From: Symsagittifera roscoffensis
Lineage: Eukaryota; Xenacoelomorpha; Acoela; Convolutidae
Length of the DNA: 64,000 nucleotides
Direction of reading: 5' to 3'
Assembly (NCBI RefSeq): GCF_963678635.1
Contig: NC_087068.1
Location: 36,837,436 to 36,901,435, forward strand
Both the position numbers and the translations under genes were made by a program. The notes below the pieces were generated by a model that saw only the letters and a program-made list of their open reading frames with translations, was not told the DNA's origin and did no database searches. This document shows positions 24,803-35,575 of the stretch, one piece after another. How positions within the stretch are numbered: the stretch's first letter is position 1; the number at the start of each line of letters is the position of its first letter.

Positions 24803-25045
24803 TGTCATCCGGTACGGATAGATAAACTCAGCATCATTGATGTATATTTGTTTGATTAATCTAATTATATATTATCTGGTCAGTTGACTTTGGTACGGCT
24901 GCATGCCGACATGAGATTATGAGCAAGAGCTCAGTCGCTAATTTATGTTTCTTAAAAAAAGTTGTTTTAACGGACTCGCATCAAGATTACGTTTATCCAT
25001 CCGTTCGGATTCGATATACTCACGTCCATGCTTAGAGGTATGACA
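24803..25045 (+). mobile_element. 3' LTR 1 of Gypsy B (243 bp)
   Basis: Starts TGTCATCCGG right after the polypurine tract AAAGGGGAG and ends AGGTATGACA, giving a 6-bp terminal inverted repeat TGTCAT/ATGACA. An AT-rich TATATATTATC box lies in the middle. Three further copies of the same length are in the window. It differs from LTR 2 at a handful of positions and more from LTRs 3 and 4. Confidence 0.9.
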
Positions 25046-26687
25046 AGGATTATAGAAAATTGCAATACAGTTTCCATATTTTCACAAAATGCAAAAAAAA
25101 ATTCCTTTAAGAACATTTATTGCGTCTAGCTTTTCAAAGGGTAGATAGCAAAAAAAATTGCTAAAGCTTCTCAGAAAGTCAGTTACCTGTAGATAGTTTT
25201 GTTGCTACAGAATAGTCTGCAGGAGGAGAATCAACAAGAGCTGAGAGAAAATGTTGAAGCTAGTAGTTGACGGTAAAAAGGCTACGACTTATTCGGTTCC
25301 TGAAGAACTCTGGGTTGAGATAGTGGCAGAAGAACTACAAGTTAAACCGACATTTTAAAGAAACCCGGGTTGACGTCCAAAGAAGAAAAATGCTTATCTT
25401 ATAGTTTCATATATGAAGTCTATGGAAAAAATGCTTATCGTAAAAAATTGATACAAAATTTAAAAAAAATTTAAAAATATCGAATGAACATTTTGCTCTA
25501 CTTGCCTCTTTTGAAGCTTTCTGGTCATTAAAAAAATGATTAAAAAACTTTTGAAAATAAAAATCTTATCATACAATTTTCTTTAAACTTTCATCAAATT
25601 TTCGTTACTTGTTTGGTATATAATTCCATGTGATAAAAATGTTAGAAATAACTTATATAATTATAATCACCAAATAAAGTTAATCTGCGTGGTAACTGCC
25701 AGTTACACTCTCGGTTGCCTTATGACAAAAAATCATTGGCTAGTGTTTCGGTTGAAACACGAAATTTCGAAACAAAATTTTTTTGATTTTTCAATTATCA
25801 TTTCAATTTCATAGTATGGAAAAAATGGTTATTTTGCTATTTTCTTACACTTACTTTTGCTCTATGAAATTGTATGAAAGATTTTGATAAGCATTTTTTT
25901 CATAAATGAAACTTGTATGAGAAGCATTTTTTGTCAACCCGGGACAATTATGAAGCCTTTTAAAACCCTATTTACAAGCACAGTAGAAAACCTCTAACAT
26001 TTTGTGGTGTTGCCATTCATATGGTTTAGCCAAAATTCTAGCAAAGAAGTCAGCTGTGATCTACGCTCATGTCGAGGAAAGGATGAAAGTGGTTGGAAGT
26101 GAAATAGATGAAGACTTTTTAACTCGAGCTGAGAGAGAGAAAGAGATAGCAATGGAGAAATGAGGCAGCACACATATTGGGCTCAAAAAGAGTTTAAGGT
26201 TTTGAGGAAAATGCAGAGAATAGAATTTCAGGATTCAAAGCTCGTTCAGTTTTGTTATTTAAAGCTTCTGTCATGAGAACGGAGTAAGCTACGATGAAGT
26301 GTTTTCTCCTTTAGTCAAATATACGAAATTTTTTGTTAATGTTCCGACTTTCGAAGAAAACGGAATATTTAGGCTCGGTGAGGTTTTTTACTCAGTCAAT
26401 TTTCAACGATCAAAATAACAATTTTCAACAAAAAATTTTGTTCATGATTGAAGATATCATTTTCTTGAGTTCAAATATAAAAAGATATTTAACCTCAGAT
26501 TATTTTCAATAAAGTTCTGGGGGCTTGAAAATTGCCAAAATTGCCATGTTCTGGACTACGTTATGCGCGCTTTAAATAGTTCATTCATAATGCTTAGAAC
26601 ATAATACGAGTTATTTGTGCGTGGCAAATTATCCCGCACAACAAAATTGTTCCAAATTGAAACAAGACTGCTGGTACCAGGGCGAAT
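25046..26687. repeat. Downstream flank block X1 (1.64 kb)
   Basis: Begins aaggattatag directly after LTR 1, as do X2, X3 and X4 after their LTRs, so it is the original 3' flank of the insertion (or element leader; see findings). It contains a short plus-strand frame starting MLKLVVDGKKATTYSVPEEL at 25,249, stopped just before a MITE-like insert, and another open stretch near 26,030-26,160 (KKSAVIYAHVEERMKV-like). Neither is recognisable. The block ends at 26,687 with a junction to the Pol tail that carries about 25 extra bases. Confidence 0.75.
25364..25945. mobile_element. MITE-like element, copy 1 (582 bp)
   Basis: Ends are inverted repeats: CCCGGGTTGAC at 25364 and GTCAACCCGGG ending 25945 (11 bp perfect), with a second subterminal inverted pair AAAAATGCTTATC near both ends. 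The interior is AT-rich, non-coding, with repeated ATGCTTAT and TTTCATA motifs, as in non-autonomous DNA transposons. It interrupts the small frame ending VKPTF. Target duplications are not clear (A-rich flanks). Confidence 0.6.
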
Positions 26688-26939
26688 CAGACGACAGTTC
26701 AAACAAGATGAAGATACTTTACGTAGAAACGAAGAAAGATGGGAAAAAAACGCACAACACAATCAACGAAGCTACACAGGAAGAACATGAGAAATTGGAG
26801 GAAGACAACAACAATGGAGAAGCAACAGAACTAAATAAATGGCATGACATCTGAGAAGAAAGATTGGAAGCACAAGCCCTCAAGGGAATACAAAACTCAA
26901 TTTTAAAACTACTTGTTAAAAATTCCTGTCAAAGGGGAG
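26688..26939 (+). pseudogene. Pol tail fragment T2 of Gypsy B
   Basis: Begins inside the Pol C-terminal tail (atcagacgacag) and runs to the polypurine tract before LTR 2. The 79-codon frame at 26615-26854 is a chimera: its first third comes from block X1 and the junction insert, the rest (DDSSNKMKILYVETKK and after) from Pol. Confidence 0.75.
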
Positions 26940-27182
26940 TGTCATCCGGTACGGATAGATAAACTCAGCATCATTGATGCATATTTGTTTGATTAATCTA
27001 ATTATATATTATCTAGTCAGTTGACTTTAGTACGGCTGCATGCTGACATGAGATTATGAGCAAGAGCTCAGTCGCTAACTTATGTTTCTTAAAAAAAGTT
27101 GTTTTAACGGACTAGCATCAAGATTACGTTTATCCATCCGTTCGGATTCGATATACTCACGTCCATGCTTAGAGGTATGACA
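26940..27182 (+). mobile_element. 3' LTR 2 of Gypsy B (243 bp)
   Basis: Same ends as LTR 1 (TGTCATCCGG to AGGTATGACA), preceded by AAAGGGGAG. A few substitutions separate it from LTR 1, for example CATGCTGAC for CATGCCGAC and GGACTAGC for GGACTCGC. Confidence 0.9.
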
Positions 27183-27510
27183 AGGATTATAGAAAATTGC
27201 AATACATTTTCCATATTTTCCCAAAATGCAAAATAAATTTCCTTAAAGAACATTTATTGCGTCTAGCTTTTCAAAAGGGTTGATAGCAAAAAAAATTGCT
27301 GAAGCTTCTCAGAAAGTCAGTAACCTGTAGAGAGTTTTGTTGCTACAGAATAGTCTGCAGGAGGAGAATCAACAAGAGCTGAGAGGAAATGTTGAAGCCA
27401 GTAGTTGACGGTAAAAATGCTACGACTCATTCGGTTCCTGAAGAACTCTGTTGATTCTGGGTTGAGATAGTGGCAGAAGAACTACAATTTAAACCGACAT
27501 TTTAAAGAAA

Positions 27511-28118
27511 CCCGGGTTGACGTCCAAAGAAGAAAAATGCTTATCATATAGTTTCATAAAAGAAGTCTATGGAAAAAATGCTTATCATAAAAAATTGATA
27601 CAAAATTTAAAAATGTTTTAAAAATTTCTAATGAACATTTTGCTCTATTTGCCTCTTTTGAAGCTTTCTGGTCATTAAAAAAATGATTTAAAAACTTTTA
27701 TAAAAAATCTTATCATACAATTTTCTTTAAATTTTCATCAAATATTCGTTACTTGTTTGGTATATAAGTCCTTGTGAGAAAAAAAGTTAAAATTAATTTT
27801 TATAAATATAATCGCCAAATGCAGCTAATCTGCGTGGTAACTGCCAGTTACACTCTGGGTTGTCTTATGACAAAAGTTCATTGGCTAGTGTTTCGGTTGA
27901 ATCACGAAATTTCGAAACAATATTTTTGTGATTTTTCAGTTATCATTTCAATTTCATAGTATGGAAAAAACTTGTCATGCAATTTCATTTGTGGAAAAAA
28001 TGCTTATTTTGCTAATTTCATACACTTAATTTTGCTCTATGAAATTGTATGAAAGAGTATGATACGCTTTTTTTTCATATATGAAATTTGTATGATAAGC
28101 ATTTTTTGTCAAGCCGGG
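27511..28118. mobile_element. MITE-like element, copy 2 (608 bp)
   Basis: Left end CCCGGGTTGAC at 27511; right end GTCAAGCCGGG ending 28118 (one mismatch). Sited exactly as copy 1 in the collinear block, so it was duplicated together with the flank and did not insert again. About 26 bp longer than copy 1, including an extra tract near 27,965. Confidence 0.6.
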
Positions 28119-29060
28119 ACAATTATGAAGCCTTTTAAAACCCTATTTACAAGCACAGTAGGAAACCTCTAACATTTTGTGGTGTTGCTATTTATATGGT
28201 TTAGCCAAAATTCTAGCAAAGAAGTCAGCTGTGATCTACGCTCATGTCGAGGAAAGGCTGATGAAAGTGGTAGGAAGTGAAATAGATGAAGACGTTTAAC
28301 TCGAGATGAGAGAGAGAAAGAGATAGCAATGGAGAGATGAGGCAAAACACATATTGGGCTCAAAAAGAATTTAAGGTTTTGAGGAAGATTCAGAGGATAG
28401 AATTCAAGATTCAAAGCTCGTTCAGTTTAGTTGTTTAAAGCTTCTGTCATGAAAGTGGAGTAAACTAAGATGAAATGATCTCTCCTATAGTCAAACATAC
28501 GACAATTTGTGTGATTGTTCCGACTTTCGAAGAAAACGGAATACTTATGCTCGGTGTGTTTTTTTTTTCATTCAGTCAATTTTCACCGATCGAAATAATA
28601 TTTTTCAACAAAATTTTTTTTCAGTATTAAAGATATCAACTTGCTAAGTTCAAATGTAAAGACATATTTAACCTCAGATTATTTTTTTTAAGTTCTGGGG
28701 GTTTGAAAATTGCCAAATTTGCCATGTTCTGGACCAAATTAAGCGCGTTTTGAAGAATTCATTCATAATGCTGAGAGCGTAACACGAATTTTTGTGCGTG
28801 GCAAATTATCCCGCACAACAAAATCGCTCCAAATTGAATTGAGGCTATAGCTAATTGGTGGTGTTAATTTCGCACGACTCAAAATTTTACACTTTGATAT
28901 TGTCCAAAGTGTATAAGTTTTCAATATTTTTTCCCAAAAACTATTCGATATGAAGTGAAGGACATTCGGAAAATTCAGGGCTTTGCCCTGATACACGAGC
29001 AGTCTTGTTCACTCAGTAACTATTGAACTAAACCAGCTCTGTGCATCAACTGAATATTAA

Positions 29061-29300
29061 ACAGTTTTTTTTAACAAACATTTAGTAGCATTTAGAAGAA
29101 GAAATCTCCATGAAGCAGTTATTTATGTAAATCATCCAGATACAGTTTTTAATGTATTGCAGCTTGTTACAACGTTCACATTACTGGAGTTGATTTCTAG
29201 ATTAGTTTCACAAGCAGGCAGCTTTGAATCAGCTGAATTCAGACATCTATTTTTAGATGCAGGAGTTTGTTATCAACCCGTGTTCGTTTTCGTTTTTTGA
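29061..29300 (+). pseudogene. Unidentified coding relic in block X2
   Basis: About 79 codons open without an obvious Met, containing HEAVIYVNHPDTVFNVLQLV and SFESAEFRHLFLDAGV, of mixed and protein-like composition. The same frame is kept in block X4 (about 38,745-38,984). I do not recognise a family. It may be part of an older element or a host exon. Confidence 0.35.
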
Positions 29301-29838
29301 TTTTTTCTATATGACTTGTCGATCACTGGCAAAAAGTTTGAAGTACTGATGCAGCAGAAAAAGAACCTAAAAAACTCGTATTATTGATCAAGGGGTAGTG
29401 CATCGGTTTCTGAGATTAAACATCAGTCGGGGCTTGAAACTTTCTTATAAGTTTAGCCAGAAGAGTTGTGCAGCTTATGTTATCCAAAATCCGAATGTGG
29501 GAGGGAAGTGTAACCACTATGTGATGTAGTAATCAAAAGTTACTGGTATGTTTCTTACTCAAACTACAAAAACATAGGGCAAAAAACATTGAAAAATGTC
29601 ATGGGTCTTTAATTATACAAAATGGATTGTAATTAAACCAAATTTTAAAAAAATTGTTTTTGTTCAAATTGACACTAGTTAAAGCTTAGAAAAATATTAA
29701 CGATTTAAAAGAATTTGGATGAATTTTATTTATGTATGATTGAAGCTTTGAAAAATTTGGCAGCGAAATGCAAAACGAATTGTTTATTATCTAGACACTT
29801 CAATGTGGCTACTTAATTGAGGTTGGCTCTATTTAACC

Positions 29839-30649
29839 AAAAACTGGCACGGAAGGAACAAGCGGAGAGCCAAGAACAGAACCATGGGGTAAACAGCCCA
29901 ACCAAGCTACGAGGTAAACCAATGGGGCGGAGAACGGACGGCGGACTATGCAACAAACCTCGAGACATGAGCTTAACTTCGATGGAGAAACCCACCACAA
30001 CGAAAGCAACAAAGAAAAACATAACCGTATACAGCGATACTGAAAGCGATAAATCATCAACATTAGGAGCGTCCGAGCCATCACCGAAAAGGGTGAATCA
30101 AAAGAAAACAAGTCGACTCTGGTAAAGTGGACTCTGGTAAAAGTCTTCGGTACCCCATCCCAATCAACTCAATCGAAGAACCACGAAAAACCGAACACAA
30201 AAAGCCAGTACAATTCAACATCGAATCATTGCCAGAGCAACAAACATCGCCAACTAAACCAAGCCTAAAGGCGCTAATCTAGGAAATGGGCTTCACAGAT
30301 AAAACACTCGATTATCAGGCCTGTATGAACTTCCTCGAGGCAATTAGCCCGAAGAAAAAAAAGAAATAAACGGAGGAAATCATAGATCTTACTTCATCAG
30401 ACGACAGTTCAAACAAGATAAAGATACTTTACGTAGAAACGAAGAAAAGTGGGAAAGAAACGGACAACACAATCAACGAAGCTACACAGGAAGAACATGA
30501 GAAATTGGAGGTCGACAACAACAATGGAGAAGCAAAAGAACTAAATAAATGACATGACATCTGAGAAGAAAGAGTGGAAGCACAAGTCCTCAAGGGACTA
30601 TAAAACTCAAATTTAAAACTACTTGTTAAAAATTCCTGTCAAAGGGGAG
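29839..30649 (+). pseudogene. Pol C-terminal tail T3 of Gypsy B
   Basis: Starts at KLARKEQAESQEQNHGVN-like sequence (frame 29817-30125) and matches 36,187-36,997 almost base for base, ending in the polypurine tract before LTR 3. Together with LTR 3 and X3 it is the closest relative of T4-LTR4-X4. Confidence 0.8.
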
Positions 30650-30892
30650 TGTCATCCGGTACGGATAGATAAGTTCAGCATCATTGATGCATATTTGTTT
30701 GATTAATCTAATTATATATTATCTGGTCAGTTGACCTTGGTACGGCTGCAAGCCGACATGAGATTATGAGCAAGAGCATAGTCGCTAATTTATGTTTCTT
30801 AAGAAAAGTTGTTTTAACGGACTCGCATCAAGATTACGTTTATCCATACGTTCGGATTCGATATACTCACTTCCATACTTAGAGGTATGACA
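30650..30892 (+). mobile_element. 3' LTR 3 of Gypsy B (243 bp)
   Basis: TGTCATCCGG to AGGTATGACA, preceded by AAAGGGGAG. By eye it is identical to LTR 4 over its whole length, including shared variants (AAGTTCAGC, GCAAGCCGAC, CATAGTCGC) absent from LTRs 1 and 2. Confidence 0.9.
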
Positions 30893-31870
30893 AGGATTAT
30901 AGAAAATTGCAATAATTTTTCCATATTTTCCCAAAATGCAAAAATTTTTTCCTTAAAGAACTTTATTGCGTCTAGCTTTTCAAAAGGGTTGATAGCAAAA
31001 AAAATTGCTGAAGCTTCTCAGAAAGTCAGTTACCTGTAGATAGTTTTGTTGCTACAGAATAGTCTGCAGGAAGAGAATCAACAAGAGCTGAGAGGAAATG
31101 TTGAAACCAGTAATTGACGTTAAAAATGCTACGACTCATTGGGTTCCTGAAGAACTCTGTAGAATCTGGGTTGAGATAGTGGCAGAAGAACTACAAGTTA
31201 AACCGACATTTTAAAGAAACCCGGGTTGACGTCCAAAGAAGAAAAATGCTTATCTTATAGTTTCATATATGAAGTCTATGGAAAAAATGCTTATCGTAAA
31301 AAATTGATACAAAGTTTAAAAAGTTATAAAAATTTCTGATGAACATTTTGCTCTACTTGCCTCTTTTGAAGCTTTCTGGTCATTAAAAAAATGATTTGAA
31401 AGTTTTTATAAAAAAATCTTATCATACATTTTTCTTTAAATTTTCATCAAGTTTTCGTTACTTGTTTGGTATACAATTTCATGTGAAAAAAAAGTTAAAA
31501 TTAACTTTTATAATTACAATCACCAAATGCAGTTAATGGTTTAGCCAAAATTCTAGCAAAGAAGTCAGCTGTGATCTACGCTCATGTCGAGGAAAGGATG
31601 AAAGTGGTAGGAAGTGAATTAGATGAAGACGTTTTAACTCGGGCTGAGAGAGAAAGAGATAGCAATGGAGAAATGAGGCAGCACACATATTAGGCAAAAA
31701 GAGTTTAAGGTTTTGAGGAAAATTCAGAGAATATAATTTCAAGATTCAAAGCTCGTTCAGTTTTGTTATTTAAAGATTCTGTCATGAGAACGGAGTAAGC
31801 TACAATGAAGTGTTTTCTCCTTTAGTCAAACATACAAAAGTTTGTGTTATTGTTCCGACTTTCGAAGAAA
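30893..31870. repeat. Downstream flank block X3 (0.98 kb)
   Basis: Collinear with X4. The MITE left half starts at 31220, but its right half is deleted at about 31,535 (junction AGTTAATGGTTTAG, AT overlap). X4 has the identical deletion, so X3 and X4 derive from one deleted ancestor. The block joins gag at about 31,871 via a shared AAC. Confidence 0.8.
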
Positions 31871-32440
31871 ACCAGAATTGTCGCGTTTGAGAAATACAAC
31901 TTCATTTGTAGAAAACAAAAGAAAACAGGAAGTCTGGAACAATTTCACGCTGATCTGGTTAAATTGGCTTCAAGAGCCGATTGTGGAGACCGAGAGGACG
32001 AGTGGGTGAGCGACATGTTCATGCACATATAGAGAACGAAAAAATAGCCGAAGAACGACTCGCACAAACGAGAAGCCCACAAGATGCATACAAAAAGTCT
32101 GTCCGAAGATGACCCAAATGGACAAATAATTAAACTGAAGACGAAAACAGAAGAAATATTCGCAATCACCGATTCCGGGATCCCAATGTCTTTTCTAAAT
32201 GAAAAAACAGCTCGGCTACTACAAAAAAAATGACAAATCCACAGTATTTAATCAAATTCCACAGGGAGAAACAGTTAGGAACTTAGCATGTTACAAGGGC
32301 GAAACAATTATTCCGAAAGGAAGATTAATTGTAACAATTGAATCAGGAGGCTGGAAGCTGCTGGAGCTGCCGCATTCGTTTCATAGGCAGACTAAATTTA
32401 CCACATCTTCGAATGAATCTAGTCAAAGAAAAACACAAGG
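31871..32440 (+). pseudogene. Gag C-terminal half and protease, Gypsy B copy 2
   Basis: Gag begins inside the capsid (RIVAFEKYNFICRKQKK, in frame with X3 sequence by chance, 31844-32032). It has the same stop and frame change after MFMHI as the 2-kb units and again lacks a knuckle. Protease keeps the catalytic Asp: ITDSGIPMSFLN, GAT at 32171-32173, unlike the Asn versions at 18,584 and 20,640. A deletion near 32,380 removes the end of protease. Confidence 0.8.
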
Positions 32441-32443
32441 GGC

Positions 32444-33255
32444 GTGCTGAATATGCACGAGCAAGATGAATCAAACTCTGATATCAAACAATGGGTTAAA
32501 GATAATTTTCCACCGTTATGCATTCGTAATGGAAAGTCAAAAAACCACGTGATGCGAACGCAATTTAGTAAAGATATCATCCCAATCCAGCAGAAAGGAC
32601 GCCGTGTCCCCGTTCACCTACAAGAACGAGTTGAAAAATAACTCAACAAACTCATGGATCAAAAACACATAATAAAACCGGACAAATGCTCGGAACGACA
32701 ATTTATCAGTCCAATCGTGAATACTGTGAAAAAAGACCAGACGGTAAAATTGGCATTAGACTCAAAAACAAATTTGTTCTTAAAAACAAATACCAGACGC
32801 CTAATTTTGACTTAGTGTTAGACATTATAGCACAAGTGGTGAAATCGAACAACAAACAGCAGACCCTATTCTCAACACTAGATCTGCGATACGCGTATTC
32901 ACAAATCCCGTTAGACAAATCAACTCGAGAACAATGCAATTTCAGATTAATTGGTGGCAATGCCACGGTGACTTACTAATTCTAAACAGGATTTTACGGC
33001 CTCACGGATGTGCCAGCTGAATTTCAAAAAGCCATCGACTTAACTCTTACAAATAGCTTAAACACCTATGCATGCCTAGGAGACTCACAGATCGTTACGA
33101 AAGGGTCAATCGATATACACAAACAAAAACTACAAACAATTCTACAAAAAGCTAGATGCAGAAAACCTTGCCATATCATTGGACAAATGTAAGTTTGCTT
33201 GTAGACCTTTTGAGTGGCTAGGGTACACTGTAAACAGCGAGGGCACTACACCATT
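32444..33255 (+). pseudogene. Reverse transcriptase, Gypsy B copy 2
   Basis: N-terminal part 32444-32641, then 32686-32979 with FSTLDLRYAYSQIPLDKSTRE (first catalytic Asp kept). The palm (33,000-33,190) has YACLGDSQIVTKG, so the YLDD box is again CLGD. A short deletion at about 33,260 removes the thumb and joins directly to RNase H. Frames are broken at 32,640 and 32,979. Confidence 0.85.
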
Positions 33256-33625
33256 GATAGTAACCTAGAAACGCGTATAGTAACTGATGCTTTTACGTCA
33301 GGGTTAGGGGCGTCACTCGAACAACATTCACAAGACGGGTGGGTGGCAATAGCTTATGCATCACGCTTTTAAATTTCCTGGAGGAAAAATATTCAGTCAA
33401 TGAGTTAGAATTACTTGGGTTTGTGTGGGCCATTGAACACTTCAAATATCCTCATGAAAAACATTTCACCGTCACCACAGATCATCAAGCTTTGATCAAG
33501 GCTCTAAATGCAAACGAAAGATCAAAGATCAGCAATAGCAGGATAACTCGGTGAATTGACAGGCTAATCCCATTCCATTTTGATATCAAACATTTGGTGG
33601 GTAACAAAATGGGGCTATTAGACTA
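33256..33625 (+). pseudogene. RNase H, Gypsy B copy 2
   Basis: ETRIVTDAFTSGLGASLEQ, then ASRF and EEKYSVNELELLGFVWAIEHF (33339-33554), TTDHQALIKALNA and ITR*IDRLIPFHFDIKHL, which are typical Gypsy RNase H motifs with two frame breaks. Only this copy of element B keeps RNase H. Confidence 0.8.
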
Positions 33626-33628
33626 TAT

Positions 33629-35575
33629 ATGTCACAAAATCCAGTTGGATTGGCAAAACCCCCAAGCGAGTACGATGAGGAATTTGTTCTAGCATCAATT
33701 AAAGCATTCATAAATAATTTGGAAGTGATTGACAACCTCATCCTTAATTATTTAGCCGATAGGAAAATGGCACCGTATCAGCTGATCAAAAAGCGCGGAA
33801 AAAAAAGGACAACAGTTAACAATTCAAACCCTCAGTTGAGAAAACAAGTTTCCAAAAATTCTGAAAGTGGTCAATTGCAAACACCGAAAAAAAATCAGTT
33901 ATGCTCAAAACATTCTGAAACTCAGTCGGTTCTAACTCGAAAAAAACTCAACAGTAAAAATGCATCTTCAAAAAACAATCGTATCGTCGGAGAATTTAAA
34001 CCAATTTATCAACTACATAAATACAACACAGAAAATGAGTGGAAAACAGGAACTGAAGAGTTTCAAAGGATGATTTATTCCAGACGAAGTCAAATCCCTA
34101 ACACCACATGGAAGAAAGGAGGAAAAATCTTCAAATTGGCAGGTGTCGTCTGACAGAGAGGAGAACCTGTCAGATCCTCGGTGGCACAAATAACCACCAA
34201 CCACTAAAAACAGAAGCCACCACATCTACCTCGTCACCAAAGGATACGGTCAAGGACGCAAGAGAACTACTTTCCTCGAAACCACCAGTTAACAAGTTCC
34301 CAAAATGCATTTTTTACGAAGAAACAACAAAAACAGAGAAGCCGCACACACTCAGTGTAAGAACGACACAAGCAGAACAAACCGAGAACTGCAAAGAGTT
34401 TGCGGAGACACAAACTGGCATTTGCGGAGTCAGACAAAAATGCAAGAACACTGCGTGAGTAGGATAAACCTCAACATTGCATTGCAAGCCAAGGGGAAGG
34501 TGCCCCAAGTGAGGAACCGCCCACAATGACGAGTACACAACTAGAAGCAAGCCGCCACATGATAACCGAAGTGATAGTGGCCACAGTAAATCAAGCAACA
34601 ATGGCAGAAAGCTTGAAGCAGAAAGATGTTCTGCAAAAAGCTTAAGAAGGTCCTGGGAATAAAATTGCCGCAGCTACCAGAAAGGATAGAAATCTGCGAT
34701 CATTCATCAGTATACTCAAAAAGCGGGACTGGGACTCAATCAATTTTTCCTACAGCCAATTCTGTTTCCATGTGCGCAACCGTGTACATATGCGCGCGGA
34801 CTTGCCTGCTCATCGACAAACGTATCGTCATTCCAACACAGCTGCGTCAGACAGTAGTGGACAGCCTACATCTGACACACCCAGGATCGGCCGCCATGCT
34901 GGAGTTATGCCACCATGTGTAGTTCCCACACATACTTCACTCAATCGTCCAGATGGCGCAAAGTTGCAAGTATTGCACAGAGCAAGGTAAAAATTTCAAA
35001 CCAATTATAAGCAAAAACACTCATTCCAAATAGATTCGGTCGTAGAACCAAATGAAGAGGTACAATTAAATTTTTCCGGGCCCCTCCCCGATGAGCTAAA
35101 CGACGACGCTTAACAAACTAGTTGCAATAGAAAAATAGTCGAAATTTGCAACAGCAAAAGTTGTTTTAAATACTACGGCAGATGTCGCCATACAATTTAT
35201 GCATTGGTATTTTTCAAAAACCGATTACCTTGTCGGTTACAATGTGACCAAGCAAAAACATTTCGAGCAAAAAAATTCAGCTTTTTTGTAACACAAACAA
35301 CCTTAAATTACTATTCGCACCGGTAGATGACCATAGAGCCATAGGGGTAGTCGAAAGAATCATACAAACACTAAAAAGTAGACTAGGGGTAGGGGATGAA
35401 TGAGAATAAATCCAGCAAATGCACCATACAAACTAGCATCGGACGTAGCCGAAATAATTAAAACCCTGCAAATAACACCAAACGGTGTAACAAAAGTTTC
35501 ACCTTTCGAAGCACACATGCGTAGAAAACCAAACACTCCTCTGTCCAACTTGGCAACAACTAGCTCAACTAACTA
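33629..35575 (+). pseudogene. Integrase with N-terminal linker, Gypsy B copy 2
   Basis: 33629-34153 is a long Lys/Ser-rich linker after SQNPVGLAKPPSEYDEEF. The zinc-binding region (34626-34990, LHLTHPGSAAMLELCHHV, then CKYC) has a stop in place of Trp. In the core the first catalytic Asp is Asn (AAT, 35069-35071), the second is kept (CDQAKTF) and the Glu is kept (VVERIIQTL, GAA 35353-35355). Lesions differ from copy 1 at the Glu, so the two copies have diverged after duplication. Confidence 0.85.

Larger units (their letters stand above)
27183..29838. repeat. Downstream flank block X2 (2.65 kb, longest internal copy)
   Basis: Continues collinear with X1 and beyond it. It joins Pol tail T3 at about 29,839 through a shared AAA. 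The same sequence in block X4 runs past this point (ctatttaaccaaatcg), which shows the join is secondary. It contains MITE copy 2 and the small relic frame at 29,061-29,300. Confidence 0.8.

Noticed and set aside
26615-26854. 79-codon frame as an intact short protein
   Set aside because: It is a chimera of block X1, a junction insert and the Pol tail created by rearrangement.
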